Source: Stemphylium vesicarium (lineage: Eukaryota; Ascomycota; Dothideomycetes; Pleosporales; Pleosporaceae). Taken from it: a stretch of 60,202 bases of DNA. Each line of letters begins with the position of its first letter. The first letter of the stretch is position 1. The notes beneath the pieces were generated by a model that was given only the letters and a program-made list of their open reading frames with translations, did no database searches and was not told the DNA's origin. The translations under genes and the position numbers were made by a program. Location: the NCBI GenBank assembly GCA_004380135.1, contig QXCR01000179.1, positions 1-60,202 of the forward strand. The letters run 5' to 3'. This document shows positions 22,910 through 33,905 of this stretch, piece after piece.

Positions 22910-24221
22910 ATGTCTGACCAACCCGAAGACTGGATCATACCGGGAAGCCATGCGCCTGCAAGCGCGGAAGGTACGCGCATGAAATATTGTTGGAGCAGTT
23001 GCAAAAGGCCTTTTAGCCTCGATCTTGATTGTTTGCTGATATGTTGCAGTGTACCAGCAAGTGCGGCAGCGCATACGCAACCTTCGAGAAATGCGCAAGT
23101 TCCGACAAGGCCACGATGGGCTCGACGACGTCCTTCACATAACACCCGGAGATCTTCGGAAACTTGAACAGCTTCAATATCGTGGTTTATCGTCTTACTC
23201 CCGCATCGAAAACATGAATGACGAAGAGATCAACGCCGAAGCCGCTGCCGCGCGGAATTGGTTACTCAGCATGCTAGACCTCCAGGATCAAGTGATGTTA
23301 CGAGAAGACGAGATGCGCATGTTCAGATTCGCGGTCGAAAAGCAGATGAGCGGGCAGAAGAATAACTATACCGAAAAAGAGAGACTGTACATGGTCCTCT
23401 CAAGCACTCAAATGACATCTTCCTTCGAGCGCTTGCGAGCTGGGTTCCTGGTCGTGTTCCATCTCAATCTCGCAAAACACTTAAAAGACGTCACTGAGCT
23501 TGCGATTGTGCGTGCTGATCGCCTGAAACGTAGCGCAGATGCGGAATTAGAGGCAACCCATACACTCGAGTCTATTGTCCAAAAGACGGTTTCGATCACA
23601 GTCGACTACTTCGCGTGCGCGATACCATTATCGCTCCTCACATCCAATGCAAGTAATATGTCGGTGGTCGACGACAACGCTGGATGCTGCCCCATCTGTC
23701 AAAACTCTTACACAGCGTTTCCCGAGTTTCCGATCGAAGACCTTCTCGCCGACTACCCCGTGCGCATCAAACATTGCGGGCATGTTGTCGGAAAGGCTTG
23801 TCTGGAACAGTGGATGATTACGCCAAAGATCGACGAGGCCAAGTATCCTCATCGGACGTGTCCACTATGCCGCGTCAAAGTGGAGGGTGTTGAAGGCCCA
23901 GCAACGCCGCACGGCTTGAGAAAGCATCTCAAGAATGACCGGCGAAGCTTGGAGAGTCTTCACGAACTTGCTTATGCTTACGATATAACACTGGACGAAT
24001 GCATCGATACAATCGTCGCGTGTATGAGCAAGGAAATCGCATGCACAGAGCTCTTGTCGGAAGTTCAACGCAACGGCGGCGACGAGAAGCAGGAGGGCAC
24101 GCTTAGGAAGGTGTTGACAGAATTGCGAAAGGAGAAGAAGCTGTGGGGACTTGGGGGTAATGGTATATGGAGCAAGTTTAGGGACGAATGGAGGGACAGT
24201 GGTGTGGTACGCAAGTCGTGA
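22910..24221 (+). CDS. RING-finger protein, probable E3 ubiquitin ligase
   Basis: Exon 1 is 22910-22970 and exon 2 23050-24221 (410 aa); the intron is GTACGC..TTGCAG. The ATG at 22910 gives MSDQPEDWIIPGSHAPASAE. The central part (residues about 40-200) is a charged helical region with possible coiled coil. Residues about 215-285 form a RING: CCPIC, then a long loop, IKHCGHVVGKACLEQW and CPLC, giving the C-x2-C ... C-x-H ... C ... C-x2-C zinc ligands. RING domains recruit ubiquitin-charged E2 enzymes. The C-terminal 120 residues are helical without a known domain. The substrate is unknown. Confidence 0.75.
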
Positions 24222-25112
24222 GGGCTTTACCAGGGTTCTTCACGGCCACTACAAATATTTTCTCGCGCTTCTCTGCGTGTATTTCCCGCAGTGGTAGACA
24301 TCAGTGCCGGATATGGGAACGATTTGCATCCAAGTAAGCCAGGTTGGTTTAGGTATGTCGCGTGGCCTGAAGACGTTTGTTCGTATTCCCTCCACCTGCG
24401 AGGCAGTGCAAACGAGGCATTTACCTTCGGCGGTTGTTATCCTCTTGTACATAAAGACAAGCTTCACAGGCAGGTTCGGTCAATAGCCAAGCGCCGGCGG
24501 ATCGACAATGAACATGAAAAGAACGCATCATGAGATCAACATCCCTACATGTTTCATTAACCGTATCGTGCCCGGGTTGGCAGGTGCGGTTACATCGTCT
24601 AGGGGTGTCCCCATCAAAGATCGACTCGTATCGTAATGATGGTATGAAGTCGCTCATAACATTTTTCCTCTACAGAATGATCGCACGACAGTGAAACACT
24701 ATTTAGGGTCCATGGCCGCTCTGTATGGAGATGAACGCATCACGTGCCCCACCCAGACCCTTCTTTCGTCCACTGACCCCACGCTCTAGACCCCTCAACA
24801 GCTGCACGCTTGCGCACAACAATGATCTAGCCGCTGGAGGCTGAGTGCATAATCCATTAAATCCAGCCGCGGGCAGCCCCTTGATTGGCCTCCCCTAGAT
24901 CAGGGCCAGCGCGGTGGGTGAGCTGATGACGTCGTGGCTGTGAAGTCGCGTGTGGCCCGCCGTGCAAATCGCCACAGTAGCAGTTGCTGGGCATGCTTGG
25001 CCTATGACGATTGGCAATTGTTTGCAAAAACAAACTTGAACGCTCTCGTTCTCTACTTCATCCCACGAGAAACATCCCGCGAGAAGCAATCCCACACCAC
25101 GAGACTATAACC
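24222..25112. other. Intergenic, promoter of the PP2C gene
   Basis: The last part (about 25040-25112) is a leader-like stretch before the ATG at 25113. I see no gene. Confidence 0.5.
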
Positions 25113-26331
25113 ATGAGCGTTAACATTATCGACGTTGGCGTCAGCAGGGTGCGTAGTGTGTTCCTTGCATGCTTTCCGCCCAGCAGCGTGCCGATTGTCC
25201 CGACCGGCATCGCTAACTTCCCCACAGATTTCCGGCGACCGAGAACACCAGGAAGACCGTTATGTCATACTGCCTCCCGGTTCGCTGAAGTCGCGAAAGG
25301 AGCTCGCTCTCTACGCAGTCTATGATGGCCAGTAAGCATGCCAGAAGTGAAATGTGGCTGTGGCGTCGAGGCTAACCGTTGCCTCTAGCGGTGGCACGCA
25401 AGTCGTGAACCATGTGGCTGAGCACCTCCACTCCCACCTAGAACAACACTTTGCCAACCCAAAGGCATCGAATGCTGCTGAATACAAGCATGCAATTCAG
25501 TGCGCTCTACGCGCTATCGACCGCGACATAGATCGCGCAGATCTCGATGGTGGCTCGACAGCCACTCTAACCCTCCTCGACACTAAGCAAAATCTACTCG
25601 TACATGCAAACTTAGGAGACAGCCATGCCTACTTTGCCGATCACGAGCCCCAGTCCCCGCAGTCACTGTCTCCATCATCGCCAACAAGGGTTGACTCAGG
25701 CACCAGCCAGACTGGCTGGAACGTGGAAGCCTTGAGCGTGGAGCACTCGCCAGACAGCCCGCTCGAGAAGAGAAGGGTAGAAGAAGCTGGTGGTGAGATC
25801 AACTACAGGTCAGGGATCGCGCGTATCGGCGGCGTGAGTATGTCGCGTGCGCTGGGTGATCTGGACTTCAAGAAGCCTCGTGTGAACCGCCTCGCCGGTC
25901 ACGACCTTTCCGACCTTGTTGGAGTAGAGACTGGCCTCGCACCAGGAAAGACTGCAACACACGACCTCGTGTCCAACAAAGCCCACTTCGCCGTCCGCAC
26001 TCTCAACGGCCAGTCCCTGATCCTCTTGGCATCTGATGGCGTCGGCGGAGCACAAGAAGCGGAAGACGTCACACGGTTAGCTGTGGACCGGTGGCAGCAT
26101 GGCAAGGAAGCAAAAGAAATCGCTGAAGAGTTGACGAGAAGGGAGGGCAAGGTCAAGGGCGCAGATAACTGTACTGTTTTAGTCGTCGTGCTGGACACGG
26201 AGAGCAAGGGTCGCAGAAGCGTGGACAGTGGCAGGAGGAGTTTTGATGTATCCGGCACCGACGGAAGTGGGTCGCGGCGAAGGCGACGATCGAGCATCGC
26301 TAGCTTGAAGGACTGGATACGCGACCGCTAA
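25113..26331 (+). CDS. PP2C-type protein phosphatase
   Basis: Exons are 25113-25148, 25228-25331 and 25389-26331 (360 aa). The join of exons 2 and 3 rebuilds the PP2C signature YDGHGG. Other family motifs follow in order: GSTATLTLLD, HANLGDSHAYF, ARIGGVSMSRALGD, ILLASDGVGG and DNCTVLVVV. These supply the aspartates that hold two Mn/Mg ions in Ser/Thr phosphatases of the PPM class. An acidic Ser/Pro-rich insertion (PQSPQSLSPSSPTR) lies in the middle, and the C-terminus is Ser/Arg-rich (GSRRRRRSSIASLKDWIRDR), a possible phosphorylation or membrane-association tail. The start is short (MSVNIIDVGVSR) and followed directly by ISGDREHQEDRYV, the usual PP2C opening. Confidence 0.88.
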
Positions 26332-27237
26332 GGGTTTTTTTCGTTGCGCAGTTACTCCGTTTTCGATGGTCTTGCGGTAGGCTGGAGTGTGGGTATCAGG
26401 GGACGGGGAGGACATAGTTTGTTTGAAGCCCGCTGGCATTGCAGAAATGGTGGGGTCCAACAGGACGTAGCGAAGGCGTTCTGGTGTTGATATGATGTAT
26501 ACCATGATTACTGGCGTATAACCGTCACTCAAATGGAGATATTTTTATCAATGGCATTCAATTATAGCGTATCATGATGTTATGTGTTACAGGGTTCTGT
26601 ACTCATACACGAGTAACGCCCCCCTGAAGCATAAATTCTTTATGTCTTGACAGTGTCATTATGTCTTCCTACCATCATCGTATGCGTCCACCGAGCTTTC
26701 CACGGCCGTTCCTGTAAGAGAACTCCTGGGACTAAACAGTCACATGTTTGCAATACTTGGATAAATATAGGCAAGGCATTTGATTAAAGCATGCCTGGGG
26801 CGCTAAGGCCATACTGGACGGTCGCCGTGCGCAAAGAGGTGTCTATTACAAGCTCACTATAGCCTGGCCTCTCAGTTAATGTGAAAATGGACAGGGAAAG
26901 GCAGTTTTTGTGCAAGGTTCAGATACAGTAATGTTCTCAATGCTGTTCCAACTACCAAAACGGCTTCACCGCAGCAGGACTCGGAAAATGATAGGCTGTT
27001 ATCTGCTCAAGCTATCTGGCTTATTCTAACGCGTGAGTTTGCTATTGCAGTTTGTGTAGATGAAGGAGGGAAGCAACCCGACTGTTCTCCAGGAGGTGGA
27101 GCAGGGTCTAGAGAGCGTGAATGTAGAAGTGACTGTTAATCTGCTTGCTCCAAATCAACCGAAAGACCTCTTGAACACGTAAGACAGAAACTCTTCACGA
27201 TACCAACACCTCGCCCGCAAAAGCCAATCTCAAAACC
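26332..27237. other. Intergenic, 0.9 kb
   Basis: The stretch is AT-rich after the PP2C stop, followed by the promoter of the 27238 gene. I see no gene. Confidence 0.5.
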
Positions 27238-28161
27238 ATGTCCGAATCTAGCAACCTGGCCTACGCCATTGCCGTGTCTAAAGGCAGTAAATTACTGGAG
27301 CTAATGTCTGCAACAGACTCCGAAGCCGGCGAGATGCTCGAACCGCCCCAATCCTCCGCGCAAAGCCCCTTCCTCACCATCGATGCGCTCTCACGATCAG
27401 GCTACACCACCAACCTCGAAACCCTCACCAAACACCTTCTTCTCTCACAAGTGCAACAGGAAATTGGCGTTGATACCAAAGACAAGGTCTTTGTAGGACA
27501 TTCACATCTCGACTCTAGCGAAAGCGAAGACGGAGAAGACGTACCAATTACATACGCAAAGTTCAACACCGTGATCAGCAGCTCCGGCGGCATGATCGCA
27601 GCAATCGACAATGAAAGCCCCACACAAGCAACACTACGGCGCGGACAACAAGGCAGGAAGTATGCTGGCGTACTGCCCGATTTAAGATACTGGTCTGACG
27701 TTTCCTTTCTGCAGTGGGAGAGCGTGACAGACGGTCTTGCTAATCTCCAATACGTGGTTCGACTAGGAATCGCGAACCAACCCACCTTGGCCATCATCAA
27801 ATGCATAATGGAGAACAAGGGTATACAACCTTCCTCCTACACTTTTCCTCTCAACCTCTCTACTACTGCGCCTGCGAGCTGGCCAGATACCACGTGGCGG
27901 CTCGATGAAGATGAAGAGGCGGTTGCGGCACTGCTGGGGACGCCGAATGGCGCTGGTGTCGCCCGCTTGCTGATTCATCACAAGAAGCAGCTAGGGCATA
28001 AGACAGTGGAGGCGGTGCAGTTGGTGAATGCAAAGGGCGAGTTGCCGTATCTGCGCGGCGAGCCCAGTTTGGTGTTCAAGATAGGGAATGTGCGGGACGA
28101 CGGGGATGATGGGTTTGGCGGGAGCCAGGAGACGATTGTGGCGATGGGTGGGGATGATTGA
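27238..28161 (+). CDS. Hypothetical protein
   Basis: A single exon of 307 aa from an ATG with context CAAAACCATGT. I do not recognise a domain. The first 100 residues are helical with an acidic Ser-rich patch (HSHLDSSESEDGEDV). The middle has an aromatic stretch (YAGVLPDLRYWSDVSFLQWE). The C-terminal part alternates helices and ends in an acidic Gly-rich tail (DDGDDGFGGSQETIVAMGGDD). There is no signal peptide or membrane helix, so a cytosolic or nuclear protein is likely. The long open frame and coding-like third-position pattern support a real gene. Confidence 0.65.
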   Translation: MSESSNLAYAIAVSKGSKLLELMSATDSEAGEMLEPPQSSAQSPFLTIDALSRSGYTTNLETLTKHLLLSQVQQEIGVDTKDKVFVGHSHLDSSESEDGEDVPITYAKFNTVISSSGGMIAAIDNESPTQATLRRGQQGRKYAGVLPDLRYWSDVSFLQWESVTDGLANLQYVVRLGIANQPTLAIIKCIMENKGIQPSSYTFPLNLSTTAPASWPDTTWRLDEDEEAVAALLGTPNGAGVARLLIHHKKQLGHKTVEAVQLVNAKGELPYLRGEPSLVFKIGNVRDDGDDGFGGSQETIVAMGGDD

Positions 28162-28837
28162 GAGATGAATGGGGGGTGTTGGAGGACACAGAGGGTGGTT
28201 TGGAAGGCGAGTCGCCCGTTATAATGGTCATGTAGGTGTCTGGCTGTGGTATACGATGGTGAGGCGGTGATCTGGGGAGGGAGTGTATACTTCAAGTAGC
28301 TAGCGCGACGCACCCCGCAACCGTCGTCCCGCGTCCCAACACTTACGCCATCACCATACCCAAAACTGGTCTCGATCTTTCTCTCCCGTCCGTAGCCATC
28401 AATGTCGCTCTCACGCACCCATCCATGCGTCAAATCAATAACGCCATGTACACCGATGAGCTAGTTGACCCTTGTCTTGTGGGCCTCCCAACACTAAGTG
28501 GCACAACACTAGCAAACTGACCGCAGTGCTGGCGCAAGGTATTTGTGTATGCTAGAGCACGCACGGCCGCATGCAAGGAACGCCTATGACGCCTTTACAA
28601 ATTTAGCTGTGGAGACAGACAAAATGCCTCGGCTGCGGAGATCGCAAATTGCTTTTCTTTGGAGGGGTTTGTACATGTCCCGCAGCACGATGCATGTCAC
28701 CCGCCTCTTGGAAAACTAATGTGTAGTTTGCGCAGGTAGTCGCATTGGCCTCGGTTGGACGGATTCAATACTGCTAGTCATTCCAGCATATATAAAGAGT
28801 GGACTGCGAACGACATGATTACTACACAGACTCCGAG
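28162..28837. promoter_or_regulatory. Intergenic with TATA box of the carboxylesterase gene
   Basis: A TATATAAA element at 28789-28796 lies about 42 nt before the carboxylesterase ATG. The rest of the stretch has no visible gene. Confidence 0.55.
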
Positions 28838-30671
28838 ATGCCTTCTCAGTCCATGGCAGGGGTGTTGCGTTTCTGTCTGCTGGCCTTGGGCTCAACTTCA
28901 GTTCTAGCAGACTACTCCAGCGGCGCCGTCGCACCGACAGCGACTGTGGAATCTGGACAACTAATCGGAAAGTCCACGTCGTTGCCAAATGCACTTGGGC
29001 TTGTGAATCAGTTCCTGGGCGTTCCGTTCGCTGCTCCGCCAGAGAGATTTTCTCCGCCTCAACCACTACCCGCCTTCCATGAGCCGACCAACGCGACTGT
29101 CTTCAAGCAGGCGTGTATCCAGCAATTCCAATGTACGTATCGCGCCATGATCAGAGCGATATAGCATCAGCTAATGCCACATTGTTAGATCCACTTGCGA
29201 GCGCGCAGCTCACCCAGCTCCTCTTCAATAACCCACCCCCAGAAGAGTCTGAAGACTGTCTTTACCTCAATGTCTATGCACCAGCAACGGTAGCGGGTGG
29301 TGCTGGTAGGCCGGTGCTGTTTTGGATCTACGGCGGCTCACTCAAGTTCGGAAACGCGGGGCAAGACATTTACGACGGCAGTAACTTTGCTGCATACGAA
29401 GACGTTATTGTAGTAACGGCCAACTACAGGACAAATGGTAAGCTACCAGCACGACCTGTGATTTATTACTAGTATACTGACAGTGCGCAGTATTTGGCTT
29501 CCCTGCTTCGCCCGAGCTTCCCTTGACCGAGCGCAATCTCGGTTTCCTTGATCAACGTTTCGCTCTAGAATGGGTCCAGCGGAACATTCATGCATTTGGC
29601 GGTGACCCCTCAAAGGTCACCGTATTCGGAGAGAGCGCAGGTGCCTTCTCCATCGATGCAATGCTAACAAGCTTCCCCAAAGACAGCTCGCCACCTTTCC
29701 AAGCCGCTATCCTACAAAGTGGACAGTACAGCTACCGCCCAGCTCCCCGATTTTCGAGTTTGCCCGCCTGGAACAACTTGACTACAACGCTCGGATGCCC
29801 TGGTGCTTATAGCGACAATATCGCATGCGTCCGGGCCGCGAATGTGACGACGATACAGAACATCATCAACCAGAACATTCTTACCTTCGATCCGGTTGCC
29901 GACAACAGTACCTTGGTAACCAACCCAGCAGCACGCCGAATAAGCGGCGACATCGCACCGATACCTGTCCTAGGTGGAACAAACGCACAGGAAGCGCGCG
30001 TTTTTGCGATCGGCCAAACAAACATAACCGCATACCTACAAGCAACCTTCGGCAGCGCAGCAGCATCATTCATCCCCGCCATCGAAGCCGCATACCCTCT
30101 CGGCAGCGCAGGCCTCACAAACGACTACGATGTAATATCGCAGATCGGAACCGAGCTGACGTTCCAATGTCCGCAAGCGCTCTGGGCAAATGCCACAGCA
30201 TCCATTGGCATTCCTACATGGCGCTACTACTTCAATGCCTCCTTCAGCAATACCCAGGCTTATCCGCAGCTCGGTGCATACCATGCCTCGGAGATACCGC
30301 TGCTATTCGGAACGTATCCGCGAGCCAACACCACGACCCAGCAGTACGCTCTTACCACGTTCATGCAGAGTACGTGGGCGAGGTTCGCGAGGAACCCGTA
30401 CATGGGACCCGGGTGGAATGCGGTTGGTACGGGGGCTGAGGGCAATGTCCTAGTCGGCGCGTATGACATGGTATTTGGAGGTGTTTATCAGGACGACAAC
30501 GCTACTGTGCTAGCTGGAGATTGGAACCTTGGTGTTTTTGGTGACGTGGGTGCTGTGAGGGGAAGCGGCGTTACTGTGCTACCGCAGTCGGGGGTTGACT
30601 ATAGATGTAGTCTGTTCCGACCGCTGTTTGAAGCAGTGGTGGGGAGTGAGGGTTTGCCACCTTCGTTATAG
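28838..30671 (+). CDS. Secreted type-B carboxylesterase/lipase
   Basis: Exons are 28838-29132, 29189-29437 and 29491-30671 (574 aa). A signal peptide (GVLRFCLLALGSTSVLA) precedes DYSSGAVAP. Family landmarks are NQFLGVPFAAPPERF, SEDCLYLNVYAP, FWIYGGSLKFGNA (oxyanion region), NLGFLDQRFALEWVQRNI and FGGDPSKVTVFGESAGAF. The catalytic triad reads as Ser230 (GESAG), Glu349 (NAQEARVF) and His446 (YHASEIPLLFGTY). Several N-glycosylation sequons are visible. Such enzymes hydrolyse carboxylic esters or lipids outside the cell; the substrate cannot be read from sequence. ATG at 28838 or 28853 is possible, and both keep the signal peptide. Confidence 0.9.
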
Positions 30672-30871
30672 TAGCGGACAAGCATGAATGCATGTAAATC
30701 TTGTACTGCTCGTCAATGAGCACACTATTGAAGATATCGAAGCTAGCGCGTTCAATGTCCGACTTCCTGATCCGTGTGAACAGCCTATCAGTCTACATCT
30801 CCTCCCGCGTCATCCTACCGGCCCGAACCAACCTGTCCAACATCAATCCCCGATCTGTCCTCCTCACCACC

Positions 30872-31320
30872 CTAATGCACACTCCTCTCCACACTATCAA
30901 TCAAACTCTCACTGCCCGTCTTAGTTCCCACATTGCTACTCCCTTCATACTCTTGCCTCGTATTCTGCGTCACGTCTTCCCCACGCCGCTGTTCAGAGGT
31001 CCCTGATGCATTCTGCTGGCCGTATGAAGACTGCTCGCTCATCGTCAGCGTAGCACTTTACGAATGAAGAGGCGCGGAAGAGAATTCAATAGATGGTAGG
31101 CAGGAAGAAAGAGAAAGAGAAAGAGAAAGAGAAAGAGAAAGAGAAAGAGAGTCCAACACACCTTATCCATGGACGCGCTCAAACCCGCTGGATCAGTTGA
31201 ACTGCCTGTTTTGAACGGCACGCTCGAGTCTCCTTTGAAAGTGCCGGCAGTGTCTTCGGTGGGGTTGACGGGGTTCTTGGGGTGTGTGTTGGAAGACTCT
31301 TGGCCGGTGAGGGAAGACAT
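30872..31320 (-). CDS. Small hydrophilic disordered protein
   Basis: Exon 1 is 31320-31162, exon 2 31030-30872 (105 aa), with donor GTGTGT and acceptor GCAG. The protein is polar throughout: MSSLTGQESSNTHPKNPVNP, then DTAGTFKGDSSVPFKTGSST, and in exon 2 SSYGQQNASGTSEQRRGEDV, ending DSVERSVH. There are no cysteines or hydrophobic segments, so it is probably disordered, of the kind induced by stress or during conidiation in fungi (inference). Its 131-nt intron carries a pyrimidine-rich microsatellite on the coding strand. I do not assign a family. Confidence 0.6.
31104..31151. repeat. (GAAAGA)n hexanucleotide microsatellite in an intron
   Basis: About eight tandem GAAAGA units occur. On the coding minus strand they read as a CTTTCT polypyrimidine tract inside the intron of the small hydrophilic gene, so length changes could affect its splicing. 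Confidence 0.9.
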
Positions 31321-31695
31321 TGTTGAAACGGGGTTTTTGACCTGATTGAGGTGAATGGTTTGTTGGGCGGTTCCAAGATATTGGATTAGAGGGAAGTGCA
31401 GTTCTGCAATGGTCTGTTGATGTATTGGAGAGACACACTTGAAGAAGGAGGGTTTGTGTCATGGTGGTGTTGCTGTGAGGACGTCATAGTGACTAAGAAG
31501 AAGTGGGTAGGTGTTGTGGCAAATGGTCCCTCAGCATGTCACGACGTTGTCGCGTGAACATCACTGTTGTCTGCATCCTACGCGCACTTTTACAGCTTGG
31601 GCCTGCATCGAGTTTAGCGCATCCATTACTCAGCCATCGTCGACTTGTTATTCGACCTTTCACAACCGAATGACGAAATCTATTGTCTACAGGAT
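31321..31695. other. Short intergenic stretch
   Basis: It holds the promoter of the small hydrophilic gene and the 3' flank of the nitronate monooxygenase gene; no additional gene is seen. Confidence 0.5.
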
Positions 31696-32920
31696 TTATA
31701 GCTTGCTCTTGCCGATACCCCAGACCTCAGCCTGTGGGTTGTTCGACTTCTTGTCTATCGTAGCACCTTCCGCCACTGGCTTCTCTTCATCTGCAATAAA
31801 CAGTGATTGCGATTGCTTCATTGTCTCAATGGCTTCGCGCTCGATGCGGTTGATGAGTTCCTCGTTGGTAGGAATGTCGTGGATGAGTCCGATGACTTGG
31901 CCGGCGGTCCATACCTGGGGATTGTCAGCTATTGCTTGGAGAATATAGCTCGTGAGCCACTTACACCAAAGTCCTTGTCACCGTTCAAAAAGACTTGTCG
32001 GCCCCGCTTGCCGCTGACGTACTCGGCTACCTCTTCAAACTTGCCAGTCGTGCTGGTCTTCTCAACGTCGACGGCTTGTAGAGCGACCTTATTGGCGAAG
32101 AGACGCGAGGTGTTCTTCCATCGGCGGAGCACCAGGGCAGTGTCTGTCTCTTGGGCGTCCACAATAGCCTGCTTGATGTTGTGATGGATTGGAGCCTCAA
32201 CGGTGCACATGAACCTTGTGCCCATGTTGATACCACAGGCTCCCAGGGCAAGCGCAGCGGCCAGGCCCTGACCATCTGCGAAACCTCCGGAGGCGATAAA
32301 GGGTATGCCACCGAGCGACTGGCGGGCTCTGCTGAGAAGAATGAAGTTGGTGATGTCCGTCTCGCCAACGTGGCCGGCGCACTCGAAGCCGTCGATGGAG
32401 AGGAAGTCAACGCCAAGCTTCACTGCTGACTGCGCGTGCCTGATGGTAGTGCACTTGTGTAGGATGATTGTGCCAGCCGCCTTGAGTTGCTTGATAACAG
32501 GCCCAGGACTGTTTCCTGCCGTCTCTACAATGTTGATCTTCTCCTCGATGATGACGCGCGCGTACGCGGCATAGTCCGGGGGGACCATGGCAGGGAGGAG
32601 CGTCAGGTTGACACCGAAGGGGTTCTTCGTCATGGTGCGGCATCGTCGGATCTCTTTGCGAAGATCTTCGGGCGTTGGTTGGGTGAGGGCGGTCAACTGT
32701 AGGCGCGATGAGGAGCTGCTTTGTGCGCAACGTTGTGAAGACGTACTATTCCAAGACCGCCTGCGTTGCTGACGGCCGAAGCAAGTTCAGCATATCCCAC
32801 CCATTGCATTCCTCCCTGGACGACAGGCACTATCAAATGTCAGTCTTCAGCTCGCTAGGGGCAATCGGTGAGCTGACCTCTGATGCCGAGGGCCCTCGTA
32901 AGCTCCGTGTTGAAGGGCAT
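31696..32920 (-). CDS. Nitronate monooxygenase (2-nitropropane dioxygenase family)
   Basis: Four exons: 32920-32878, 32829-32747, 32696-31965, 31914-31696 (358 aa). The splices join MPFNTELTRALGIR to VPVVQGGMQWVGYAELASAV, then SNAGGLGILTALTQPTPEDL. It is an FMN-dependent TIM-barrel enzyme. Visible motifs include PFGVNLTLLP, a barrel strand VETAGNSPGPVI, GFECAGHVGETD (His of the active-site region), the phosphate-binding GGIPFIASGGFADGQGLAAA and LGACGINMGTRF. Members oxidise alkyl nitronates to carbonyl compounds and help remove propionate 3-nitronate. No targeting signal is evident, so it is probably cytosolic. The class is confident; the natural substrate is not. Confidence 0.92.
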
Positions 32921-33905
32921 GATGGATCGTGGTCTCGAATAACGGCTGTGGTGAAGAAAGGTGGGAGAAAAAAAAGAAGTGTTGTGGTCAGCTCCAGGTC
33001 CAAAAAGATATCCAAAACGTGGACGCGCGACCTTACAGCCGTCGCGCCGGCTGGGGAATGTCAGTCGTGTGGGGAAGCCATGTGCCTCGGCAACTCGGCC
33101 AGCGCGACACCATACATGGGTAAACGCCCGTCAGATGATTAGTTTTGCACCGGCTCGCTCGCCTGTATGATTCGGCCTGACTGGGTCGCTAGTGATGGGC
33201 CTTTGTGGATGATGGCATGCGTGAACCCTTGTTTTCGTGGTTGTTGTGCCGATGACACCTGCGCAGCTCGAATTATCACATGTTTCTTGGCAGTACCCGT
33301 CATCCCCATAATACTCTACCACCACCATCCACCTCTGTACATTGTCAACTTACTGTAATATTCTCCCAGATCTCCTTCGACGATCACATGTGGCAGTCGC
33401 GCATAAAACTGGAGGGAGGAAATACCACACACACGACTTGTATCTGCACATGGTGCTACCTCATGGACGAAGAGATCACCGCAATGTCTTGCTCACGGAG
33501 CGAGGCGCAAAGCTGCATCATGTTGCCGCGCAACCTATCTCGACATGGCATGCGGGAATTTCCTTGCCCATAGGCATTTCACGTCGAGTATCGCTACCGA
33601 GACCATCTTTGACCTCGCATCAGTCTTCCATTACTAGCTCCCAACTTCCAGTCAGGCCAGATTATGGCTGGGCCATACTACTTTCTGGACACTATACGTT
33701 AGGCTGGCCTTCAAGCCATCTTTGTCCTTCCTCATCTGGGTGATGACGTACTTAGAAAATGACGAAACCCGGATACTGCAGTAGTATCATGTTCATTGCG
33801 GGGAATTGGGGGGCCTATTCCCCTTCAAAATCAACATTCTTGTGGTATTTGAGGTAGATCTCTCCGACCTTTCAGCCATTCTCTGTCGCCTCATTCCACT
33901 GCATC
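32921..33905. other. Intergenic, 1 kb divergent region
   Basis: The region lies between the divergent nitronate monooxygenase and GMC oxidoreductase genes. No coding frame beyond chance length is supported. Confidence 0.5.
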
